From Pseudomonadota bacterium (GTDB taxonomy: Bacteria > Pseudomonadota > Alphaproteobacteria > Micropepsales > Micropepsaceae), in the NCBI GenBank assembly GCA_018241025.1, contig JAFEEQ010000018.1, positions 62,001 through 126,000 of the forward strand: a stretch of 64,000 nt of DNA, written 5' to 3'. The notes beneath the pieces are model-generated. The model saw only the letters and a program-made list of their open reading frames with translations, made no database searches and was not told the DNA's origin. Shown piece after piece: positions 34,123 to 42,905 of the stretch; position 1 is the first letter of the stretch; every line of letters begins with the position of its first letter. A program made the translations under genes and the position numbers.

Positions 34123-36108
34123 TCACGGCCCGCCGATGTGGTCGTGCAGGAATCGCTCCAGCGTCGACAGCATCGCATTGCGCGTGGCCGCCAGCGACAG
34201 ATAGTGATCGTCGGTGTCGAACACGACAAGACTCACGGATTTTCCCGCACGTTGCAGCGCGTCGCGTTCGGCCTCGCTCTGGGCGATTCGAACTGTGGTG
34301 TCGAGCTTGCCGTGCATGAGGAGGATCGGAATCTTGACCTGATCGGCATGCAGCGCCGGCGAGACCGCGTCGAGCTTCGCCTCATCGATGCCGATGCGCG
34401 ATTCCCAGAACGAGACGACGCCCGAGTGATCGCCGAATGAGTGCTTTTCTTCGGTCAGCATGCGGTCGAGATCGGACACGCCGGCAAAACTCACCGCGCA
34501 GGCATAAAGATCGGGCGTGAACGTCGCGCCGGCGAGCGCGGCATAGCCGCCATAGCTTGCACCGACGATGCAGATGCGTTTCGCATTCGCCGTTCCGTCG
34601 GCGATCAGCGCCTTCACACCGTCCGTGATGTCGTCCTGCATTCTGAGACCCCATTGCTGGAAGCCCGCCGCTTGATAGGCGCGGCCATATCCGGTCGAAC
34701 CGCGGTAATTCGGCTGGAACACGGCGTAGCCGCGATTGGCGAGGAATTGTGCCCACCAGTCGAAGCCGATGGCGTCGCGCGCATCCGGTCCGCCATGCGG
34801 CATCACCACGAGCGGGAGGCCCTTCGCGTCCTTGCGGCCAGGTGGTGTGGTCAGAAAGCCATGAATTTTCGCGCCGTCGCGCGCCTCGTAGTCATAGGGC
34901 CGCATTTCGCCGAGATCGGCCGACGTCAGGCCGGGATATTCGCTGGCGATCGGCGTCGCACGATCGGTGCTGCGGTCGAGATAGTAATAGGCCGGCGGCA
35001 TGGTCGGCGCCTCGGCTTCGACGATGGCCGTTCGCCCGTCCCGCGTCAGCGACACCGCATGCGCGATCTGCCCGGGAAATGCCTTGTCGATATCGCTCTG
35101 CAGCGTCTGGCGGTCCTTGTCGAAGTAGACGAACTCCGGCCGGTCGTCGATATAGGCCGCGCCGATGACCCGCCCGGTCCACTCGTCGCGGATCACCTCG
35201 CTGACGTCGTAAGTCGGATTGGCGTAGAGTACGCCGTCATCCGCACCGCTAAGCCGGTCGAGTAAAGCCAATTCCGTCCGGCCGCGCTCCCGCCAGCGCA
35301 CGAGATCGCTTCCGTCCGGATTCAGCGCAATGATCGAGGCGCCCCGGTCGCCCTCGGCGTCGAAGTCGCGTGGATTGCCCCAATGGCCATCGTTGTACAG
35401 ATAGACGTGATCGGTCAGCGGCGTCACCGTGATGTCGACACGGCCGACGAGCGCGCCCGCGCCGTCGGTAATCCATTGTTCGCCGTACTGTGTTCCGTCT
35501 TCAATGACCACGGCATGGCCGGTCCGAACGTCGACACGGTAGAGGCTGTAACGATAATCGGCCGTGCTTCCGCCCATGACCGCCGCGGTCACATCGTTGT
35601 CGATGCGGTCGTTCTTGGGCCGTGTCCAGAGCGGCATGAGGACGTAGTTGGCATCGTCCGGCATCCTGTCGACGACGACGCCGGTGCTGGTATTGATCCC
35701 GACGGAATCGTTGTTGCGGTCGAAGAGCTGGGTCCAATTGTTGGTGCCGACCTCGACCGTAAGCGCGCGATACCAGGTGTAGAGATCCGGATTGCGGCCG
35801 AGGGGAATATGGCTACCGGTTTTGGTGCGTATCATGAGCCGGTCGTTTTTCAGCCAGTCGACGGTCGAAATCAGCCAGTTCGAAGAACCGAAAACCTGCG
35901 GTGGCCCGCCGGCACCGACGGTGTAGATCACCGCAGCCGGTTTGCCGTCGAGATCCTGGATCGCAGCGAAGTGCTTTCCGTCAGGCGAGAGCCGCGCCTG
36001 GGCGATGAACGGCAGATTGCCGAATGCCTCGACCGGCGGCAGGGCATAGGACGGCGTGATGAAAAGCGCGGCCGCTATGACCGCGCCGGCGCAGATGCGC
36101 AGCGGCAT
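34123..36108 (-). CDS. Secreted prolyl oligopeptidase-family (S9) peptidase
   Basis: 661-aa protein with a signal peptide (RICAGAVIAAALFITPSYA). An N-terminal beta-propeller (about 40-400, YASP-like LSPDGKHFAAI) precedes the alpha/beta hydrolase domain with nucleophile in CIVGASYGGYAAL (Ser about 517), Asp in LLMHGKLDTTV (about 601) and His in TDDHYLS (about 634). Works in the periplasm on oligopeptides; acylaminoacyl- or dipeptidyl-peptidase. It converges with the transporter gene three bases away. Confidence 0.92.
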   Translation of the reverse strand: MPLRICAGAVIAAALFITPSYALPPVEAFGNLPFIAQARLSPDGKHFAAIQDLDGKPAAVIYTVGAGGPPQVFGSSNWLISTVDWLKNDRLMIRTKTGSHIPLGRNPDLYTWYRALTVEVGTNNWTQLFDRNNDSVGINTSTGVVVDRMPDDANYVLMPLWTRPKNDRIDNDVTAAVMGGSTADYRYSLYRVDVRTGHAVVIEDGTQYGEQWITDGAGALVGRVDITVTPLTDHVYLYNDGHWGNPRDFDAEGDRGASIIALNPDGSDLVRWRERGRTELALLDRLSGADDGVLYANPTYDVSEVIRDEWTGRVIGAAYIDDRPEFVYFDKDRQTLQSDIDKAFPGQIAHAVSLTRDGRTAIVEAEAPTMPPAYYYLDRSTDRATPIASEYPGLTSADLGEMRPYDYEARDGAKIHGFLTTPPGRKDAKGLPLVVMPHGGPDARDAIGFDWWAQFLANRGYAVFQPNYRGSTGYGRAYQAAGFQQWGLRMQDDITDGVKALIADGTANAKRICIVGASYGGYAALAGATFTPDLYACAVSFAGVSDLDRMLTEEKHSFGDHSGVVSFWESRIGIDEAKLDAVSPALHADQVKIPILLMHGKLDTTVRIAQSEAERDALQRAGKSVSLVVFDTDDHYLSLAATRNAMLSTLERFLHDHIGGP

Positions 36109-36206
36109 GTTTCCCCCCGAGGAATGTGTACACGCGAAACGCAGGCCCTACGCAGGCTGGCCGTAAAGCGACTTTATCAGGATCGCGTTCGATTCAAAGC
36201 CGCGTG

Positions 36207-38354
36207 TCAGTTCGTGTCCTGGCCGCTGCCGCTTTCGCTGCGCTGTTGCGCGCCGCCGCCGCCATTGCCGCCATGGCGCCGGTCGAACAGCCAATCCCAG
36301 AACGTGCGCTGGCCGTCGCGGCTCTGCGGTGGCGGCGCAGCGCTGTCGTCGACATCGCCCGGACGATAGCCGCCATCGCCGTTGCCGCCATAGAGATAGC
36401 CGCCGCCGGATTCGTCGTCGCCGCCGGAGAGCAGGCCGCCGGTGCCGAACAGGAAGCCATTGTCGGCCGGCGGCGTCGGCGACGACATGTCGAGCGGCGT
36501 CGAGGGCAGGCCCTTCTCCGCCACCGTCATCGTCGCCTTCCAGATCTGCGCCGGCAGCGAGCCGCCGGTCACCGATTTCATCGGCGTCGAGTCGTCGTTG
36601 CCGACCCACACCGCGGCGGCATAGTCGGCGGTGAAGCCGGCGAACCACGCATCGCGGAAATCCTGTGTCGTGCCGGTCTTGCCGCCGGCCGGATGGCCCG
36701 CCACCGCCGCGCCCATTCCGGTGCCGTGGGTGACGACGCCGTTCAGCATCATCACCAGGTCCTTGTTCACATGGCTCGCGATGATGCGCTCGCGCTCGCC
36801 CAGCGGCGGCCGCGTGTAATAGACCTTGCCCGAACGGTCCGAGACCTGGGTGACGAAATAGGGATAGACCACGAGGCCGCCGCTCGCGAACACCGCATAG
36901 GCGCGCGTCAGCTCGAGCGGCGTCACTTCGGACGTGCCGAGTGCGATCGACGCGTTCTCCACCAGCTTCGACTGGATGCCGCAGCGCTGCGCCGCCGCCA
37001 CCACCTGCGAGACGCCGATCTCCTGCGCCAGATTCGCGGTGATCGTGTTGACCGAATGCGCCAGCGCGTCGGCCAGCGAGATCGTGCCATAGGAGCGCCC
37101 GCCGAAATTCGTCGGCGTCCAGCCGTCGATATCCACCGGCTCGTCGCTGCGCACATCCCACGGCGTCAGCCCGCTTTCGAGCGCGGCGAGATAGACGAAG
37201 GGCTTGAACGCCGAACCCGGTTGGCGATGCGCCTGGGTCGCGCGGTTGAAAGTGCTCTCGGCATAATCGGCGCCGCCGACCAGCGCCGCCACCGCGCCGT
37301 CGGGGCGCATCACCACCACCGCGGCCTGGCTGGCATGGACCTTCTTGCCGCTCTTCGCCAGCACGCGCAGCGCCGCGGCGCGCGCCGCATCCTGGATCTT
37401 CGGCATCAGCGTGGTCCGCACCACGAGATCGCCGGTCGGCGCCTTGCCGTCATGGCTGGCAAGCCGCATCGCTTCGTCGGCCGCGGTGTCGAGGAAATAG
37501 TTGCGCCCGACGCTGCGCGCGGTGTCGGCGACGACGGCGGGCGAGGCGGCGGCGGCATCGGCCTGGTCCTGCGTGATCGCGCCGGTCTCGACCATCGTGC
37601 GCAGCACGATGCGGGCGCGCGCTTGCGCCGCGGCAAGGTCGCGCTTGGGCGAGAACACGCTCGGCGCGCGGGTCAGCGTCGCCAGCATCGCCGCTTCGGG
37701 CAGGGTCAGCTGGCTCGCCGATTTGTTGAAATAGACATGCGCCGCGCCGTCGACACCATAGGCGCCGGAGCCGAGATAGATGCGGTTGAGATAGAGTTCG
37801 AGGATCTGCTTCTTGCTCAGCGTCTTCTCGAGCCGCGTGGCTTCGAGGATCTCCGACAGCTTGCGGCTGAAGGTGCGCTCCTGGGTCAGGAACACGATCT
37901 TCACCGTCTGCTGGGTGATCGTCGATCCGCCCTGCACCACATGCCCGGCGCGGAAGTTGGTCCACATCGCGCGGATCAGGCCGCGGGTCGAGAACCCGCC
38001 ATGTTCGTAGAAGTCGCGGTCTTCCATCGCGATGAACGCGGCGGGCAGATAGGCCGGCATCTCGTCCAGCGTCAGCCGCTTGCCGATGATCGCGCCGCGA
38101 TGGCCCGCCTCGTTGCCCTCGGCATCGAGGAAGGTGAACGCCACCGGCCGGTTCAGCGTGTAGAGATCCTGGCTGAGGTCGAGCGGCGCCGCGAACCAGG
38201 ACAGGATGGTCGGCAGCGACGCGAGAATGGCGAGCGGCACCGCGATCGCCGCGGCGAGGATGCCGCCGAGCGGCAGAAGGATATTGCGCCGCTCGACCAG
38301 GAAGTCCCGGATCGCGCGCAGGGTTTCCCGGAGGATGAGGAGCAGCTGGTCCAT
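36207..38354 (-). CDS. Class A penicillin-binding protein (PBP1A-like, bifunctional)
   Basis: 715-aa peptidoglycan synthase. A cytoplasmic N-terminus and one membrane helix (about 26-50) anchor it. Glycosyltransferase GT51 motifs: EDRDFYEHGG (about 110), GGSTITQQ, RKLSEILEA, and YLNRIYLGSGAYGV. Transpeptidase motifs: SAFK (about 380), SVN (about 435) and KTGT (about 557). The C-terminal 100 residues are low-complexity, Gly/Asp-rich. Builds the cell wall in the periplasm. 3' flank is a 98-base gap to the S9 gene. Confidence 0.95.
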   Translation of the reverse strand: MDQLLLILRETLRAIRDFLVERRNILLPLGGILAAAIAVPLAILASLPTILSWFAAPLDLSQDLYTLNRPVAFTFLDAEGNEAGHRGAIIGKRLTLDEMPAYLPAAFIAMEDRDFYEHGGFSTRGLIRAMWTNFRAGHVVQGGSTITQQTVKIVFLTQERTFSRKLSEILEATRLEKTLSKKQILELYLNRIYLGSGAYGVDGAAHVYFNKSASQLTLPEAAMLATLTRAPSVFSPKRDLAAAQARARIVLRTMVETGAITQDQADAAAASPAVVADTARSVGRNYFLDTAADEAMRLASHDGKAPTGDLVVRTTLMPKIQDAARAAALRVLAKSGKKVHASQAAVVVMRPDGAVAALVGGADYAESTFNRATQAHRQPGSAFKPFVYLAALESGLTPWDVRSDEPVDIDGWTPTNFGGRSYGTISLADALAHSVNTITANLAQEIGVSQVVAAAQRCGIQSKLVENASIALGTSEVTPLELTRAYAVFASGGLVVYPYFVTQVSDRSGKVYYTRPPLGERERIIASHVNKDLVMMLNGVVTHGTGMGAAVAGHPAGGKTGTTQDFRDAWFAGFTADYAAAVWVGNDDSTPMKSVTGGSLPAQIWKATMTVAEKGLPSTPLDMSSPTPPADNGFLFGTGGLLSGGDDESGGGYLYGGNGDGGYRPGDVDDSAAPPPQSRDGQRTFWDWLFDRRHGGNGGGGAQQRSESGSGQDTN

Positions 38355-38433
38355 GGGCCGGCTAGGTCACCCATATTTGCGGCAACTTCAAGACTTTAGG
38401 TCTTAACGGCCGGTAATGGTGGGGTGCCGTCTA

Positions 38434-38601
38434 CCCTCTCCCCCACTCCATGGGGGAGAGGGCAGGGTGAGGGGTGGCGAAGCCGAATTCGTGTCGCGCA
38501 AGAAGATCGCGGTGGCGAATACCATCGCTTCATACGTCCGCACATACTTGCAGTCGCCCCCCTCACCCCAACCCTCTCCCCCGCTGAAGTGGGAGAGAGG
38601 G
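38434..38601. repeat. Composite inverted-repeat element upstream of the GTA cluster
   Basis: A perfect 11-bp hairpin CCCTCTCCCCC / GGGGGAGAGGG (38434-38462) plus gggtgagggg, and the inverse arrangement at 38560-38601 (cccctcaccc...ccctctccc...gggagag). The two arms face each other around about 90 bases. This is a known kind of alphaproteobacterial intergenic repeat. It could end the antisense penicillin-binding protein region or shield the GTA promoter. Confidence 0.8.
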
Positions 38602-38602
38602 A

Positions 38603-38788
38603 GCGCGCGCGAAAATTTTTTCCCCGCAACAAAATATCGTTCCTGAACGGCGCGTCTCATCCTTATCCACGCCGCCCTTTCGATTTCGCCGCGCGATCCG
38701 CGGAAAAATCCGTGTACGGAGTCTGATAAGGCGCGCGGAAAAATATTTTCGCGCTCCCCTTGAACCGAGTCTCTGCAAACCCCAATTC
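38603..38788 (+). promoter_or_regulatory. Candidate GTA promoter/control region
   Basis: AT-cored blocks with GC-rich flanks occur at 38603-38627 (gcgcgcgcgaaaatttttt), 38695-38712 (ccgcggaaaaatccg) and as a near-palindrome at 38731-38754 (gcgcggaaaaatattttc with gcgc following). A weak promoter TTGAAC (38760-38765), 17-base spacer, CAATTC (38783-38788) lies before the first GTA gene. The AT-cored sites might bind IHF or a GafA-like activator. This is inference. Confidence 0.35.
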
Positions 38789-38814
38789 CCGTACATCCCC
38801 ACAGGTATGAGCCG

Positions 38815-39243
38815 ATGACAACGCAGACGGAAACGTCGGGCGGCGCAGAGCCATGCGTTGCCGACACGCACCCCGAATACTGGAGAAACCTAACCGCAGA
38901 GGACATCCCGCCCGGATGGATCGACAACATGGTCAAACGTCTCTTCAACGAATTGAACCGTCAGATGATCCGCGCCGAAAAGATCGCGGAGAAGATGCCC
39001 GAGAAGAAAGACCACGACGGCAACCTCATCGACGATCCCGAGCAGCGCGAGCAGAACGCGCGCACGCTCGCACGCCTCGAAGCCTCGCTCACCCGCCTTA
39101 CCAAAATGGAGATGGAACGTGCCGCGCTTCGCACCACCAAGGCCGCCCGCACCCGAACGGAATCCCGTAGCGCCATACGACGCAAGCTTCTGGCAAAATC
39201 TCACGCCGGAAGAACTGGACGCGGCGCTGGAGACGCTCAATGA
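38815..39243 (+). CDS. GTA small terminase candidate (TerS, gp1)
   Basis: 142-aa highly charged, helical protein. It has a central long helix (WIDNMVKRLFNELNRQMIRA, then ARTLARLEASLTRLTKMEME) typical of a coiled-coil oligomerisation domain, as in GTA TerS proteins that lack the usual DNA-binding domain and so package non-specifically. Position directly in front of TerL, with a 125-base overlap, is the main evidence. A ribosome-like AGG is present. It could alternatively be another head accessory. Confidence 0.6.
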   Translation: MTTQTETSGGAEPCVADTHPEYWRNLTAEDIPPGWIDNMVKRLFNELNRQMIRAEKIAEKMPEKKDHDGNLIDDPEQREQNARTLARLEASLTRLTKMEMERAALRTTKAARTRTESRSAIRRKLLAKSHAGRTGRGAGDAQ

Positions 39244-40450
39244 CCAGGAAGCGGAATTCGTCTGCGCCGACTGGCTCCTCAACGCCCGGCCCGAACAGCT
39301 CGCGCCGCAAGGCGACTGGCGCATCTGGCTTTTCCTCGGCGGACGCGGCGCCGGAAAAACGCGTAGCGGCGCCGAATGGATCGCGGAAGGCGTCGCCAAT
39401 GGCGCCATGCGCCGCATCGGCCTCCTCGGCGCCACGTACGACGATGCGCGGGCGGTCATGATCGAAGGCGAATCCGGATTGCTCGGCGTCAGTGAGGGCG
39501 CGGATTTCGAGCCGTCGCTGCGCCGCGTGCGCTGGCCGAACGGCGCGATCGCCCGCGTGCTCAGCGCCGACGAGCCCGATTCCATCCGTGGCCACCAGTT
39601 CGATACGATCTGGGCCGATGAGTTCGCCAAATGGCCCGATCCGCAGGGCGCGCTCGACATGGCGCTGATGGCGCTCCGCCTCGGCACCGATCCGCGCATG
39701 GCGATCACCACCACGCCGCGCGCCATCGAGGCGTTGCTCGAACTGGTGACCTCGCCCGATGTCGCGGTGACGAAGAGCGCCACCGCCGCCAATGCCGCGC
39801 ATCTCGCCCCCGGCTTTCTCGAGACGATGCAGCGCCGCTATGGCGGCTCGCGCCTCGGCCGCCAGGAGCTCGATGCCGAGCTGATCGAGGACAACGACGC
39901 CGCGCTCTGGCGCCGCGCCTGGATCGAGGACACCCGCGTGAAATCCGCGCCGCCGCTCGCCCGTATCGTCATCGCCGTCGATCCGCCGGTGAGCGCCGAT
40001 GGCGACGAATGCGGTATCGTGGTCGCGGGCCGCGTGGCAGATGACGGCGACGGCTACGTCCTCGCCGACATGTCGCTCGGCGGTCTCACGCCGCAGCGCT
40101 GGGCCGAACGCGTCGCCGACGCCTATGAGGCGCACAAGGCCGACAGCGTCGTCGCCGAAGCCAACCAGGGCGGCGAGATGGTGAAACATGTTCTGCAGCA
40201 GGCCCACGCCCATCTGCCGGTCCGTCTCGTCCACGCGACGCGCGACAAGCGCACCCGTGCGACACCGATTGCCGCGCTCTACGAGGCCGGCCGCGTCCAT
40301 CACATTGGCGTCCTGCCGGAGCTCGAAGACCAGCTCTGCCAGTTCGACGGAACCGGCAGCAGCCCCGACCGCCTCGATGCCCTGGTCTGGGCACTGAGCG
40401 AGCTCTTCCCGCCGGTGAGGCCGGCGAATCCGAAAATCAGAAGCGTTTAA
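39119..40450 (+). CDS. GTA large terminase (gp2, TerL)
   Basis: 443-aa packaging motor of a gene transfer agent. Walker A is GGRGAGKT (74-81) and Walker B IWADEFAKW (about 165), followed by a C-terminal RNase H-like nuclease with acidic residues in IAVDPPVSADGDECG and SSPDRLDALVWAL. Links to headful packaging of host DNA. It starts at GTG 39119 inside the TerS gene and ends at a repeat element. Confidence 0.93.
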   Translation: MPRFAPPRPPAPERNPVAPYDASFWQNLTPEELDAALETLNDQEAEFVCADWLLNARPEQLAPQGDWRIWLFLGGRGAGKTRSGAEWIAEGVANGAMRRIGLLGATYDDARAVMIEGESGLLGVSEGADFEPSLRRVRWPNGAIARVLSADEPDSIRGHQFDTIWADEFAKWPDPQGALDMALMALRLGTDPRMAITTTPRAIEALLELVTSPDVAVTKSATAANAAHLAPGFLETMQRRYGGSRLGRQELDAELIEDNDAALWRRAWIEDTRVKSAPPLARIVIAVDPPVSADGDECGIVVAGRVADDGDGYVLADMSLGGLTPQRWAERVADAYEAHKADSVVAEANQGGEMVKHVLQQAHAHLPVRLVHATRDKRTRATPIAALYEAGRVHHIGVLPELEDQLCQFDGTGSSPDRLDALVWALSELFPPVRPANPKIRSV

Positions 40451-40613
40451 GTTCCTCCCCCGTCGTTACGGGGGAGGGGGACCATCCGCGAAGCGGATGG
40501 TGGAGGGGGCAAGCCGCCCCGCTCCTACACCTAAGCGACACTCCGCGCCGCCCCCTCCGTCTGGCGCCGCTTCGCGTCGCCATCCACCTCCCCCGTAAAA
40601 ACGGGGGAGGAAC
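40451..40613. repeat. Inverted-repeat element between TerL and portal genes
   Basis: Perfect 13-base terminal inverted repeats GTTCCTCCCCCGT (40451-40463) and ACGGGGGAGGAAC (40601-40613) bound the whole TerL-portal gap; internal hairpins (CATCCGCGAAGCGGATG) lie within. The right end GGGGGAGGAAC is the ribosome binding site of the portal gene. Confidence 0.85.
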
Positions 40614-40614
40614 A

Positions 40615-41787
40615 ATGAAAGACAAGAACATGCTCCCCTTCCTCCGCCGCCCTCCGCAGCAGAAATCCACGCCGCTCATCGCGCTCTCGCTCTCCGGTGC
40701 TCCGCACTGGGGCGCGCGCGACTATGCCGGCCTCGCCCGCGCCGGCGTGATGCGCAATGCCGTGGTCTATCGCTGCGTGCGCATGATCGCCGAAAGCGCC
40801 GCCGCCGTGCCCTTCCTGCTCTATGACGGCGATGCCGAGCTCGGCACCCATCCGCTGCTCGCGCTCCTCGCCCGGCCCAATCCGGAAGAGGACGGCGCGA
40901 CCTTCTTCGCGCGCTGGTATTCCTTCCTGCAATGCGCCGGCAACGCCTATCTCGAAGCCGCGCTGTTCGGCGGCGAGGTCAAGGCGCTTTATCTCCTGCG
41001 GCCCGACCGTGTCGCGGTCGTGCCGGGTGCGCGCGGCTGGCCCGCGGCCTACGACTACACCGTCGACGGCCGCACCACCCGCATCGCGCGCGACACGGCG
41101 AGCGGCTTTCTGCCGGTGCTCCACACCACGCTGTTCCATCCGCTCGACGATCACTACGGCCTCTCCCCGGTCGAAGCCGCGGCCAATGCGATCGAGGTCC
41201 ACAACGCCGGCGCCGCCTGGACCAAGGCGCTGCTCGACAATGCGGCGCGGCCCTCCGGCGCGCTTATCTATCGCGGCCCCGACGGCGCGCCCGGCCTCAC
41301 CGACGACCAGTTCGCGCGGCTCAAGCGCGAGCTGGAAGATGCCTATCAGGGCGCCGGCAATGCCGGCCGTCCGATGGTCCTCGAAGGCGGCCTCGACTGG
41401 AAAAGCATGAGCTACACCCCGGCCGACATGGATTTCGCCTCGACCCGCGACGTCGCCGCGCGCGAGATCGCGCTCGCCTTCGGCGTGCCGCCGATGCTGC
41501 TCGGCATCCCGGGCGACAACACCTATTCGAACTATCGCGAGGCCAACCTGTCCTTCTGGCGCCAGACGGTGCTGCCGCTGGTCGGCCGCACCGCGAGCGC
41601 GCTGACCCACTGGCTCAGCCCCCGCTTCGGCGAGACCCTGCGCCTCGCCTACGACGCCGACGCGGTCGACGCCCTCGCCATCGAACGCGAAAGCATCTGG
41701 GACCGCCTCAACGCGGCGACGTTCCTGACGACCGACGAAAAGCGCGCCGCCGCGGGATATGGGCCGGCGGGCGATGTGGTAGGCTGA
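40615..41787 (+). CDS. GTA portal protein (gp3), HK97 family
   Basis: 390-aa portal of the HK97 family. Conserved blocks are VYRCVRMIAESAAAVPFLLYD near residue 45-65, NAYLEAALFGGEVKALYLLRPD, and FASTRDVAAREIALAFGVPPMLLGIPGDNTY's core. Forms the dodecameric DNA entry ring of the capsid. ATG 40615 sits directly behind the repeat-derived GGAGG. It is followed by an extra, non-GTA gene. Confidence 0.93.
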   Translation: MKDKNMLPFLRRPPQQKSTPLIALSLSGAPHWGARDYAGLARAGVMRNAVVYRCVRMIAESAAAVPFLLYDGDAELGTHPLLALLARPNPEEDGATFFARWYSFLQCAGNAYLEAALFGGEVKALYLLRPDRVAVVPGARGWPAAYDYTVDGRTTRIARDTASGFLPVLHTTLFHPLDDHYGLSPVEAAANAIEVHNAGAAWTKALLDNAARPSGALIYRGPDGAPGLTDDQFARLKRELEDAYQGAGNAGRPMVLEGGLDWKSMSYTPADMDFASTRDVAAREIALAFGVPPMLLGIPGDNTYSNYREANLSFWRQTVLPLVGRTASALTHWLSPRFGETLRLAYDADAVDALAIERESIWDRLNAATFLTTDEKRAAAGYGPAGDVVG

Positions 41788-41792
41788 TAAAG

Positions 41793-42506
41793 ATGAAGTC
41801 GGTCCTGCTCATCCTGGCGTTTGTGCTGCTGCCGGTTGCGGCAACTGGCGGCGACGCTTCGCTCGATGTACTCGAACCCGGTCCAGCCTTCGGCACAACA
41901 AACAGCGAATATGACGGCATCGTTCGCGCGGTCTTTCCAGAAGCCTTTATGTCCGATGTCCGCGCCGACATGCTGAGCGTGCCGTCCATGGCTCTCGTAA
42001 GCCTCTCACCGGCCGGCAAAGAGATCTACAGCGGAGAGGCCGTCGTCGGCGTCAAGACACGGCTGGGCACATCTTTCATCTTCGCATCGGAGGCGCATAC
42101 GAGGCTTTGGGACTATACGGCCGAAGGTCTGCGCGCGGCGGCACAACTCCATATTCCGTTGCGCCCAGCGCGGCAGGAGTTGATCCGGCCGAAGCATTGC
42201 GAGCGGCCAATCGATGCGTCGCTTGCGATGCGGATCATCCAGTCCTGGAACGCGATGCTGCAGTTGACGCACGCTGATCCCAATAGCCGTCACGGTGCCG
42301 ATGGCGACACGTATTTCTTTTCTGCGGAAATTGACGGCCGGACGCTGTCGGGCAGCACATGGTCTCCGGGCGGTGGCAAGCTGGCGGCACTGACGAACCT
42401 CGCGAATGATATGGAGGCCTGGTGCATGCGCGAGCGCCGCCTCTCCGATCTCCGTACCGACCTCGGCTATCTCGAGACACTTCTGAAACGACCCGCCGCA
42501 CCATGA
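41793..42506 (+). CDS. Secreted hypothetical protein inserted in the GTA cluster
   Basis: 237-aa protein with a signal peptide (KSVLLILAFVLLPVAATGG). The mature part has four to five aromatic/hydrophobic strands and two cysteines (KHCERPIDASL and EAWCMRER). No relation to phage proteins. Codon use is less GC-biased than in the flanking GTA genes. The stop overlaps the start of g3.5 (ATGA), so it is translated with the cluster. Its product would be exported rather than packed; role unknown. Confidence 0.65.
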   Translation: MKSVLLILAFVLLPVAATGGDASLDVLEPGPAFGTTNSEYDGIVRAVFPEAFMSDVRADMLSVPSMALVSLSPAGKEIYSGEAVVGVKTRLGTSFIFASEAHTRLWDYTAEGLRAAAQLHIPLRPARQELIRPKHCERPIDASLAMRIIQSWNAMLQLTHADPNSRHGADGDTYFFSAEIDGRTLSGSTWSPGGGKLAALTNLANDMEAWCMRERRLSDLRTDLGYLETLLKRPAAP

Positions 42507-42763
42507 CCCTCGCCGACACCCTTTCGCTCCCCCCGGAGCGCAAACTCCCAGCCGCCCTCGTGGCGGCTTTTTTGTTGCAGACGGCCGGCGCGCTGTTCTG
42601 GGCGGGCTCGGCCGCCGAGCGCATCGCCGATCTCGAACGCACGCTGGCGCGCGACCAGGCCGCCATCGAAAGTGTCGCGGTGATGGAAGAACGCCTCGCC
42701 GAGATGAAACAGCAGCTCAGCCGCATCGAAGCGAAGCTGGATAAGACACAACCCTCCCCTTGA
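42503..42763 (+). CDS. GTA g3.5-like small membrane protein
   Basis: 86-aa protein with one membrane helix (PAALVAAFLLQTAGALFWAG) followed by a coiled-coil (RIADLERTLARDQAAIE... EMKQQLSRIEAKLDK). Size, topology and position between portal and protease match GTA gp3.5. ATG 42503 overlaps the upstream stop. The last residues (PSP) and the stop are inside a palindromic repeat. Function is unknown. Confidence 0.7.
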   Translation: MTLADTLSLPPERKLPAALVAAFLLQTAGALFWAGSAAERIADLERTLARDQAAIESVAVMEERLAEMKQQLSRIEAKLDKTQPSP

Positions 42764-42890
42764 GGGAGGGTCGAAATTCGCAGAGCGAATTTCGGGGAGG
42801 GGTCTGACGTCGAAACGCGATGTCCGACCCCTCCCCGAAAAATCCTTCGCTGCGCTTCGGATTTTATCGACCCTCCCTCAAGGGGAGGGT
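42751..42890. repeat. MITE-like element with 24-bp perfect terminal inverted repeats
   Basis: The 24-base ends ACCCTCCCCTTGAGGGAGGG(TCGA) at 42751-42774 and the inverse at 42867-42890 are perfect. Inner arms CGGGGAGGGGTC / GACCCCTCCCCG form a second perfect palindrome. It fills the gap between g3.5 and the protease gene, gives g3.5 its stop (TGA) and the protease a GGGAGG-type ribosome site. Confidence 0.9.
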
Positions 42891-42905
42891 GGAGGCCACA
42901 CACAC

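Noticed and set aside
36126-38399. 757-codon open frame opposite to the penicillin-binding protein gene
   Set aside because: Codon-position shadow of a well-supported gene; composition dominated by R, H, A, G.
38434-38601. CRISPR array
   Set aside because: Repeats are inverted, not direct with regular spacers.
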